64,000 nt of DNA. Source: Nonomuraea thailandensis. Its GTDB lineage: Bacteria > Actinomycetota > Actinomycetes > Streptosporangiales > Streptosporangiaceae. The stretch's first letter is position 1; each line of letters opens with the position of its first letter. Position numbers and translations under genes: made by a program. Location: the NCBI RefSeq assembly GCF_024172165.1, contig NZ_JAMZEB010000002.1, forward strand, positions 9,770,501 through 9,834,500. Reading direction: 5' to 3'. The notes under the pieces were generated by a model that was not told where the DNA came from, did no database searches, and saw only the letters and a program-made list of their open reading frames with translations. This document shows positions 58,001 through 64,000 of this stretch, piece after piece.

Positions 58001-59141
58001 CGGGGCGGTTCCCGGGGGTGCGGGCCAGGGGGCCGCGGACGGCCTCGTACACGGCGATCGTCCGCGCCGCGACCGTGTCCAGGTCGGTGTCCGTCGTGCG
58101 CACGGCGCTCGTGTCGCGTGCCGGGGCCGGGCGCGTAAGGAGGTCGTCGATCGCCGCGGCCAGGCGGTCGGGGGCGCCGGGCGGGACCGCCCACGGGGAG
58201 CCCTCGAACAGCTCGGCCAGCCCGCCCACCGTGGTCGCGATCACCGGTACGCCGAAGGCGCGGGCCAGGTTGGCCACCCCGCTCTGCTCGGCGTCGCGGT
58301 AGGGCAGCACGACGGCCTCCGCCGCGGCGAACCAGGCCGCGATGTCGCCGTCCGGGACGTACCCGGTGAAGACCAGCCGGTCGCGCACCCCGTGCCGGCG
58401 CGCCAGGCGGCGAACCGTCGCCTCGTGCAGGTGGTCGCGGGCCTCGAACACGCGGAACGGGCCGTGCCGCCGCCGTACCGCGCCGGCGACCACGACCCGC
58501 ACCCCGCCCAGCGCCGCGGGCGGCAGCGTCGCCAGCGCCCGCACCAGGTCGTCGAGCCCCTTGCTGACGTGGATGTGGCCGAAGGCCAGCAGCACGCGGT
58601 CCTCCCCCAGCCCGAAGCGGGCCCGCAGGACGGCGGCGGTGCCGGTCGCGGGCGGCGGGGGCGCGGAGAAGTGCGGGACCAGCGTGACCTCGGCGTCCAG
58701 CCCGAGGGCGTCGACGGTCTCGAGGGCGGCCCGCGTGTGCACGACGAGCCGGTCGCAGCCCCGTGCGAGACGGCGGTACAGCGCCCTGCCCGGCCCGCGC
58801 AGCAGCGCCGTGTCACGGGTGACCTCGTGCAGCGTGGCCACCACCGGGACACCCGAGGCGGCCGGCCGGCGGGCCACGGCCAGGCTGCGGGCGCCGAACG
58901 CGGGCACCGCGAACTGCACGTGCACCACGTCCGGCCGGAACCGGGCCACGGCCGCGCGCATCGACGCCCCTCCACCGTCGCCCAGCGTGCCGATGACCTC
59001 GTCGGGCGCGCCGGGATCGGGGCGGGCGGCGACCACGGCGATCTCGTGGCCGCGCTCGCGTACGGCGCGGGCGAGCACCTGCGTGTAGGCGCCGATGCCG
59101 TCGCGGGCCGGCGGGTACGGGCTGACGTAGAGGACCCTCAC
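57990..59141 (-). CDS. GT4 glycosyltransferase
   Basis: A 383-aa GT-B enzyme. The N-terminal domain has VLYVSPYPPARDGIGAYTQV and FRPDVVHVQFAVPAFG; the donor domain has LLAFGHIHVSKGLDDLVRAL, DRLVFTGYVPDGDIAAWFAA and PYRDAEQSGVANLARAFGVP with the acidic nucleotide-sugar contact. The GTG start at 59141 overlaps the upstream stop (GTGA). Longer upstream readings in frame enter the neighbouring gene and are not real. The sugar is unknown. Confidence 0.92.
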   Translation of the reverse strand: MRVLYVSPYPPARDGIGAYTQVLARAVRERGHEIAVVAARPDPGAPDEVIGTLGDGGGASMRAAVARFRPDVVHVQFAVPAFGARSLAVARRPAASGVPVVATLHEVTRDTALLRGPGRALYRRLARGCDRLVVHTRAALETVDALGLDAEVTLVPHFSAPPPPATGTAAVLRARFGLGEDRVLLAFGHIHVSKGLDDLVRALATLPPAALGGVRVVVAGAVRRRHGPFRVFEARDHLHEATVRRLARRHGVRDRLVFTGYVPDGDIAAWFAAAEAVVLPYRDAEQSGVANLARAFGVPVIATTVGGLAELFEGSPWAVPPGAPDRLAAAIDDLLTRPAPARDTSAVRTTDTDLDTVAARTIAVYEAVRGPLARTPGNRPDAP

Positions 59142-60277
59142 GGCAGCATCGCCTTCACCACGTGGGAGGCGATCGAGTCCAGGGCGTACTCGCCGACCCA
59201 CGGCTCGGCCAAGGCGCCGTCCGGGGGCCCGGCCGCGGGCGTGTCGAGGGCGGCGGCCAGGGCCGTGGCGAACGCGTCCAGCGTGTGGTCGCAGACGATG
59301 CCGCGCCTGCTGCGCCGTACCAGGTGCTGGGCCAGGTTGTCCCTGGCGGAGGTGGTCACCACCGGCACCCCGCACGCGATCGCCTCCAGCACCGCGATGC
59401 CGAAGCCTTCCCTGGTGGACGGGAAGGCGAACACCCGCCCCGCCTTGACCAGCGAGTACACGTCCTTCTGCTCGCTGACGTCGTGCCGGAAGTCCACGGC
59501 GTGCGCGATGCCCAGCCGCTCGGCCTCCTCGCGCAGCGCGTCGCGTTCGGGGCCGTCGCCGATGATCCGGCAGGTGATCGCCCGGCCGCCCTCCCGCAGC
59601 CGGGCGATGGCGGCGAGCAGCAGGTCCAGGCCCTTGTGCCGCATCAGCCTGCTGACCACCACCAGGTCGGTGCGCTGCTCGTACGGCACGGCCTGGCCGA
59701 CCCCGTCGAGGTCGACCCCGTTCGGCGCGATCGTGATCGGGGCCCGCTCGCCGAGCTCGGCCCGCAACCGCCGGGCCGTCTCCGGGGAGACGGCGATGAT
59801 GCGGTCGGGCGCCCGCATCGCCAGCCGCTCGATCCACCACGCCGGCCGCCAGCCGGTGGGCATGCTGTAGCGCCAGTACTCCGGGCCCCACACCTCGTGC
59901 CAGGTGGCGATCAGCGGTTTGCGCCGCAGCGCGGCGACCAGACGCAGCGGTAACAGGTGCAGGAACGGGATCTGGTCGACGTTGAGCACGTCGAACCGGT
60001 GCCGCAGCAGCCGCAGGCAGGCCACCGCGAAGACCAGCGCCTGCCAGGTCGAGCGGACGCCGTTGCGGTACATCGGCAGCAGCGGCGAGATGGCGTGGAA
60101 CGTGACGCCGCCCTCGGTGCGCACGCGGGGGCCCGGCCACCAGCGCATGGTGAACACGTGCACGTCGGCGTGCGCGGTGAGGTGCGCGTACAGCTCGTGG
60201 TAGCGGATCTCCCTGCCGCCGAAGCTGTACGGGTGGATCGCGTCGGTGACCAGCGCCACCACGGGCCGTCCGGGCAC
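59138..60277 (-). CDS. GT4 glycosyltransferase
   Basis: A 379-aa GT-B enzyme. It has VTDAIHPYSFGGREIRYHEL, FDVLNVDQIPFLHLLPLRLV and IATWHEVWGPEYWRYSM in the acceptor half. The donor half has TIAPNGVDLDGV, LVVVSRLMRHKGLDLLLAAI and FPSTREGFGIAVLEAIACGV with the EGFGxxxxE motif. It is a typical surface-polysaccharide transferase. The GTG start lies just after the hypothetical exported protein's stop (60282), with 4 bp between. Confidence 0.92.
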   Translation of the reverse strand: MPGRPVVALVTDAIHPYSFGGREIRYHELYAHLTAHADVHVFTMRWWPGPRVRTEGGVTFHAISPLLPMYRNGVRSTWQALVFAVACLRLLRHRFDVLNVDQIPFLHLLPLRLVAALRRKPLIATWHEVWGPEYWRYSMPTGWRPAWWIERLAMRAPDRIIAVSPETARRLRAELGERAPITIAPNGVDLDGVGQAVPYEQRTDLVVVSRLMRHKGLDLLLAAIARLREGGRAITCRIIGDGPERDALREEAERLGIAHAVDFRHDVSEQKDVYSLVKAGRVFAFPSTREGFGIAVLEAIACGVPVVTTSARDNLAQHLVRRSRRGIVCDHTLDAFATALAAALDTPAAGPPDGALAEPWVGEYALDSIASHVVKAMLP

Positions 60278-60281
60278 GCGC

Positions 60282-60746
60282 CTACCCCTCGTCGATGTTC
60301 GCGGAGCAGGTGGCGCGGAACGCGATGGCCTCGCCGCCTTCGAGCTGGACCCCCAGAGTGATCGGGCCGGGCTCGCACAGCGCCTTCGTGGGCGGCGTGA
60401 TGGTCACCGGCTGGCCGTCGGCCAGGGTCACGCGGCCGCCGGCGACGGTACGGGTCCTGCCGGCCTCGGACAGGCGGACGGACCAGGCGTACTCGTGCTG
60501 CCGCCCGGTGACGTTGCGGATGGTGAAGGAGGGCGGGGCCAGGTACGACGTGGCGGGCACCCGTTCCGGCAGCGCCTGGGGGTCGGCGAACGCCAGCTCG
60601 GTGTATCCGGCGGGCGCGCCGGCCAGCCCGGCCGCGAGCAGCAGGTGGCGCCCCTGCTCGGTCTGCGCGCCGAGCACGGCCACGACGACCGCGCCGAGGA
60701 GGGCGGCTGTCGTAACAGAAGTGGAACGGGGAAATAATCGCGTCAT
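60282..60746 (-). CDS. Hypothetical membrane-anchored Ig-like protein
   Basis: A 154-aa protein with one N-terminal hydrophobic segment (about residues 11-26, TAALLGAVVVAVLG). The extracellular part is predicted to be all-beta, with SFTIRNVTGRQHEYAWSVRL, AGGRVTLADGQPVTI and two cysteines (about 125 and 149) that may form a disulphide. I do not recognise a named family. First gene of the leftward glycan operon, so it may be a surface component or assembly helper. The AT-rich 60747-60901 region upstream holds the operon promoter. Confidence 0.7.
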   Translation of the reverse strand: MTRLFPRSTSVTTAALLGAVVVAVLGAQTEQGRHLLLAAGLAGAPAGYTELAFADPQALPERVPATSYLAPPSFTIRNVTGRQHEYAWSVRLSEAGRTRTVAGGRVTLADGQPVTITPPTKALCEPGPITLGVQLEGGEAIAFRATCSANIDEG

Positions 60747-60901
60747 TTACGGCGTGACTTCACCACGATGCTGATGGGACGGTTGATCCTATTGTCCCAG
60801 GAGCGGCTGGTGCCCCAATTTGATGGCTACGGCGGCACAAACGTTATTTAGGAGCGTTCCAATCGGATATTTGATCGGACTTCGCGCTAAAAGGGGAGAA
60901 C

Positions 60902-61801
60902 TCAGCGCTGGCGGTACACCCGGACCCAGTCCACGACCATCCGCGCGGGGAAGTGCGTCCTGCTGCTCGGATCTCCCACCCAGGTGCCGCCCACCTGCAG
61001 GTTGAGGATCAGGTAGAAGGGCTTGTCGAACGGCCAGCCGGGATGGCGCGGATACTGCGCGTACGGCTTGCCGTCCACCCACCAGGTGATGCTCTGCGGC
61101 GTCCAGTCGACGCCGTACACGTGGAAACCGGCGTCCAGGCGCTCCGGCAGCGTGATCTGGCCGCCGCCCTTGCGGCCCCTCGAATGGGTGTAGGCCCGGA
61201 CGAGATGGGTCTCGTGGCCGCGGTTCTCCATGATGTCGATCTCGCCGTACGTCGCGGAGCCGGAGCTGCCCGCGTCGGTGCGCTTGAGCCAGAACGCCGG
61301 CCACAGCCCCTTGCCCAGCGGCAGCTTGATCCGCGCGCTGAACCGCCCGTACGCCTGGTCGAACGTGCTCCTGGTCTCCAGCCGGGCGGAGCTGTAGTCG
61401 CACGGGCCGTACCAGCAGGCCGTGCCGTCCGCGGCCCGCGTCCGCTCGGCGGAGATGACCAGGTGGCCGGAGCCGTCACGCACCGCGTTGGCCGGGGTGT
61501 AGTAGTGCAGCGCCTTGCGGTTCGACCAGCTCGTGCCGGACAGGGCGGTCCACTTGGCGGGGCGGCCCCGCCCGTTGAACTCGTCGGACCAGCTCAGCTT
61601 CCAGGACGCCTCGGGCAGCGCCAGGGGCGGGGGCTCGACGGACTGCGCGGGCGGTGGCGTCGCCTCGCCGTTCCCGGCCACGTCAGCGGGTGTCTCGCCG
61701 ATCGTGCGCACCCCTGCCGCGCTGGCCGCGACCACGGCGACGCAGATCGCCGCGGCGAGGATCCAGGTGCGGGAACGGGCCGGGCCGTCAGCCGCCGTCA
61801 T
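60902..61801 (-). CDS. GH16 family glycoside hydrolase, second copy
   Basis: A 299-aa exported GH16 enzyme. The N-terminal hydrophobic segment (about 12-32, TWILAAAICVAVVAASAAGV) is followed by a Pro-rich linker. The jelly-roll domain runs from WKLSWSDEFNGRG, with the catalytic motif EIDIMEN at Glu187, Asp189 and Glu192, to VVDWVRVYRQR. It differs from the enzyme at 50434. ATG 61801 is chosen at the start of the signal-like N-terminus; the frame is open further upstream. It may trim or release the glycan made by the operon. Confidence 0.92.
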   Translation of the reverse strand: MTAADGPARSRTWILAAAICVAVVAASAAGVRTIGETPADVAGNGEATPPPAQSVEPPPLALPEASWKLSWSDEFNGRGRPAKWTALSGTSWSNRKALHYYTPANAVRDGSGHLVISAERTRAADGTACWYGPCDYSSARLETRSTFDQAYGRFSARIKLPLGKGLWPAFWLKRTDAGSSGSATYGEIDIMENRGHETHLVRAYTHSRGRKGGGQITLPERLDAGFHVYGVDWTPQSITWWVDGKPYAQYPRHPGWPFDKPFYLILNLQVGGTWVGDPSSRTHFPARMVVDWVRVYRQR

Positions 61802-61907
61802 CGGGCCGGCTCGCGCTCGGACTTCGTTTCGTCGCGCTTCCCATAAATAATGACTTCCGGCGAGGGGCTCCGTCCTGGCCGGGAGAATATCAAAGGGAGA
61901 GGCTGCG

Positions 61908-64000
61908 GTGACCGGAGGTGGTTGGAGGAGCGAGACGGGCGATCCGGACGGAACGCCCGAGCAGGAATATGAACGGCCGAATTCGCAGCCGCCGTCGTCA
62001 CCGCTCGACGAACGGCTCTCCCAGCCGTCATCACCGCTCAGCGAATGGCCTTCGCTGCCCTCCGCACCGCTCGACGAGCGGCTCTCCCGCCCTTCGGCAC
62101 CGGTGGACGAGCGGCTCTCCCGCCCGTCCGCACCGGTGGACGAGCGGCTCTCCCAGCCCTGGGCGCCGCTCGACGAGCGGCCTTCCCAGCCCTCGGCGCC
62201 GCTGTCCCGGCCGTCGATGCCGTCCGTGCCGCCGACCACCGAGCTGACCGACCCCGACGTCGGCTACCCGGCGACCGACCCGACGGCCCCCGGCCGGCAC
62301 AAGCGCTTCCGCTCGCTGCTGATCGGCGGCGCCTCCGTCGCGTTCGCGGTCATCGTGGCCGGCGGCGTGCTGGTGGCCTCCCGCCAGGGCGACGAGCCGG
62401 CGGCGGAGCTGGCGGGCAACCTGTTCGCGGCAAGATCGGCGAGCAGCGCCGACGGCCGGCAGCTGGAGCTCAACGGCGTCGCCGCCACGGGCGCGACCGT
62501 GGTGGTCGCGGGCGGCGAGGACGCCGACTCCGGCTACCGCACCGAGTTCTTCCTGTCCAGGGACTCGGGCCGCACCTTCGCCCGCGCCCAGGTGCGGACC
62601 GCGAAGGGCGAGCCGCCCGTCGCGGGCGAGGTCCCGCGCCACCTCGCGGCCGGCCCCGGCGGCTGGGTCGCGCTCGGCGACCGCGTCGGCGGCACCGTCG
62701 TCTGGACGAGCCCCGACGGCGCGGCCTGGACCCGCCAGCCCGACGCCACCGCCAGCCTCGCCTTCGGCCCCCGCGACCGGGTCGCCGACGTCGCGTGGAC
62801 CGGCGACGGCTTCACCGCCGTGGGCCAGACCTCCGACAAGGGCGACTTCACCGACGCCGCCCCGGTGGTGTGGCTGTCCGGCGACGGCCGGAGCTGGGAG
62901 CGCCGGGCCGGCTGGCGGCTCCACCCGCCGACCGGCGGCACCCTGGCCCTCACGCACGTGGCGAGCGTCAAGGACGCCATCGTGGTGCGCGGCGAGAGCT
63001 CCGCCAAGCCGTACGACATCACCTGGCGCTCGACCGACGCCGGCGAGACCTGGCAGGCGTTCGCCGTCCCCGGCACGTCCGGCGAGCCCGAGCTGGCCTT
63101 CGCCGCGACCGCGACGACCATGCTCGCGGTGCGCCAGGACGGCTCCCACGCCACCACCTACACCTCGCCCGACGGCGTGCGCTGGACGACGGCGGCGAAG
63201 ATCGAGGTGCCGGGATTCCGCCGGCTGTTACGGCTGACCGCCACGGCGCAGGCCGCGGTCGCCGCGATCGAGACCGACAGCGGGGTCCGGCTGGTCCGCA
63301 CCGCTGACGGCCGTTCCTGGCAGCCCGCGGGTGCGACGGCCGAGGGCGCCGAGGTGCGCGACGCCGCCGCGGCCGGGGACAACACCGTCGCGGTGGGCGC
63401 CGACGCGGCCCACGGCGGCGCGGGAGCCCTGCTCGCGGTGCGTGACAAGGCCGGCAAGGACGTCCCCACCGGCATCCCCGGCACCACCGGGAGCGGCAAG
63501 GTCGTGGACGCGCTCGGCGCGGCCGACGGCCGGGTGATCGCGGTCGGCGGCGCCAGTGGCGAGGCCGCCGTGTGGACCTCCGCCGACGGAGCCACCTGGC
63601 AGCACGTCCAGGACAAGGACAAGGCCCTGACCGGCCAGGGCCGGCAGCGGCTGACCGGCGTCGCGCCGGGCTTCGCGGGCTGGCTGGCGGTCGGGACGAG
63701 CGGCGGGACACCCGGCCGCCCCCTGGTGGTCACCTCGGCCGACGGCGAGAGCTGGCGGCGGGCCGACGGCGCGGCGCCGTTCCAGCCCTCCGGCACGAAC
63801 CCGCTGATCGCCCGCGGCACCGCCGCCGGCCCCGACGGCTACGTGATCGTGGGCGAGGACGGGTTCGGCGCCGCCACCTGGTGGTCACCGGACCTCAGGA
63901 CCTGGGAGCGCGGCCGTCCGGCGGGCGAGGACAACCTCGTCGGCACGCAGGCCACCAGGCGCTGGATGAACTCCGTGACCAGCGGCATGTTCGGCTTCGT
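61908..64000 (+). CDS. Membrane-anchored BNR/Asp-box propeller protein (partial)
   Basis: At least 697 codons, open to the right edge. The cytoplasmic N-terminus has about seven 11-residue repeats (SAPLDERLSRP type, residues 30-105). A single transmembrane helix follows (about 145-170, FRSLLIGGASVAFAVIVAGG). The large extracellular part contains repeated Asp-box-like motifs S-x-D-G-x-x-W: SPDGAAWTR, SGDGRSWER, STDAGETWQ, SPDGVRWTT, SADGATWQH, SADGESWRR. This indicates a sialidase-type beta-propeller fold, probably for binding and not hydrolysis. GTG start at 61908 has an aagggagagg RBS. Function unknown. Confidence 0.85.
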   Translation, partial: MTGGGWRSETGDPDGTPEQEYERPNSQPPSSPLDERLSQPSSPLSEWPSLPSAPLDERLSRPSAPVDERLSRPSAPVDERLSQPWAPLDERPSQPSAPLSRPSMPSVPPTTELTDPDVGYPATDPTAPGRHKRFRSLLIGGASVAFAVIVAGGVLVASRQGDEPAAELAGNLFAARSASSADGRQLELNGVAATGATVVVAGGEDADSGYRTEFFLSRDSGRTFARAQVRTAKGEPPVAGEVPRHLAAGPGGWVALGDRVGGTVVWTSPDGAAWTRQPDATASLAFGPRDRVADVAWTGDGFTAVGQTSDKGDFTDAAPVVWLSGDGRSWERRAGWRLHPPTGGTLALTHVASVKDAIVVRGESSAKPYDITWRSTDAGETWQAFAVPGTSGEPELAFAATATTMLAVRQDGSHATTYTSPDGVRWTTAAKIEVPGFRRLLRLTATAQAAVAAIETDSGVRLVRTADGRSWQPAGATAEGAEVRDAAAAGDNTVAVGADAAHGGAGALLAVRDKAGKDVPTGIPGTTGSGKVVDALGAADGRVIAVGGASGEAAVWTSADGATWQHVQDKDKALTGQGRQRLTGVAPGFAGWLAVGTSGGTPGRPLVVTSADGESWRRADGAAPFQPSGTNPLIARGTAAGPDGYVIVGEDGFGAATWWSPDLRTWERGRPAGEDNLVGTQATRRWMNSVTSGMFGF
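61995..62192. repeat. Six or more 33-bp in-frame repeats
   Basis: Units of 33 bp start at 61995, 62028, 62061, 62094, 62127 and 62160, with a shorter seventh. They encode the 11-residue Pro/Ser/charged units of the propeller protein's cytoplasmic N-terminus. The third to fifth units are the most alike, so they probably expanded recently. Confidence 0.88.

Noticed and set aside
57990..60140. A 716-residue fusion reading of two GT4 enzymes
   Set aside because: The N-terminal half is an out-of-frame reading of the next GT4 gene (59138-60277); a GTGA start-stop overlap at 59141 shows two separate genes.
60902..62239. A 445-residue version of the second GH16 gene with Ser/Gly/Glu repeats at its N-terminus
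   Set aside because: The extra N-terminus is the antisense of the 33-bp repeats in the divergent propeller gene. The signal-like N-terminus begins at 61801.
1..64000. CRISPR arrays, rRNA genes and complete insertion sequences
   Set aside because: No regularly spaced repeats with unique spacers, no rRNA sequence and no transposase frame were seen. The only mobile-element trace is the integrase remnant at 13811-14149.

Overview
The window is very GC-rich. It shows actinomycete gene style: GTG starts, ATGA/GTGA start-stop overlaps, WhiB and SARP regulators, and a PadR/DUF1048/ABC set. The order of the first 13.5 kb (marP, nudix, nth, crp, MBL hydrolase, ridA plus a 51-aa partner, two ArsA-type ATPases, whiB, ponA-type PBP, metallophosphoesterase) follows the Mycobacterium tuberculosis Rv3671c-Rv3683 neighbourhood as I remember it. 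That fits a conserved actinobacterial core segment. The rest resembles Streptosporangiaceae (Nonomuraea-like), but the genus is inferred, not proven.

Region 1 (1-13.7 kb) is this core block, followed by tRNA-Pro(CGG). Region 2 (13.8-20.7 kb) begins immediately after the tRNA. It holds a decayed tyrosine-integrase remnant, a 1528-aa RHS/YD-repeat polymorphic-toxin-like protein with a translationally coupled downstream gene (immunity candidate), and two unrecognised small proteins. The tRNA plus integrase remnant suggests an old integration boundary.

Region 3 (20.8-43.3 kb, possibly to 48.5 kb) is a type II polyketide (aromatic) biosynthetic cluster. A PadR/DUF1048/DrrAB-type ABC transporter/P450 unit with a clear repeat-rich operator leads in, followed by an FAD monooxygenase. 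A leftward operon (DUF1772, PPOX-type flavoprotein, P450, O-methyltransferase) diverges from the main rightward operon: cupin, KS-alpha, KS-beta (Cys to Gln), ACP, aromatase/cyclase, DUF1772, ketoreductase, two ABM monooxygenases, and a dedicated acetyl-CoA carboxylase set (fused beta-alpha carboxyltransferase, biotin carrier, biotin carboxylase). After it come a small SARP activator, a POT/MFS exporter, a TcmI-type cyclase and a second O-methyltransferase. Two divergent promoters carry heptamer pairs with 11-bp periodicity, as expected for SARP binding. The enzyme set points to a polycyclic aromatic polyketide, possibly of the pentangular type. The product itself cannot be read from the sequence.

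Region 4 (43.3-50.3 kb) holds a GT4 glycosyltransferase, a DedA membrane protein, a 1016-aa AfsR-type regulator (SARP/NB-ARC/TPR) and a 14-TM DHA2 drug exporter. Region 5 (50.4-64 kb) is an extracellular-glycan locus. Two GH16 glucanase-like enzymes flank a tightly overlapping leftward operon of glycosyltransferases, a DUF2206 membrane protein and a GT4 domain in one reading frame with a Wzx-like flippase. A membrane-anchored BNR/Asp-box propeller protein runs off the right edge.

A recurring oddity is short tandem duplication, in units of 12, 21, 21, 33, 39 and 41 bp, at gene ends, linkers and disordered termini.
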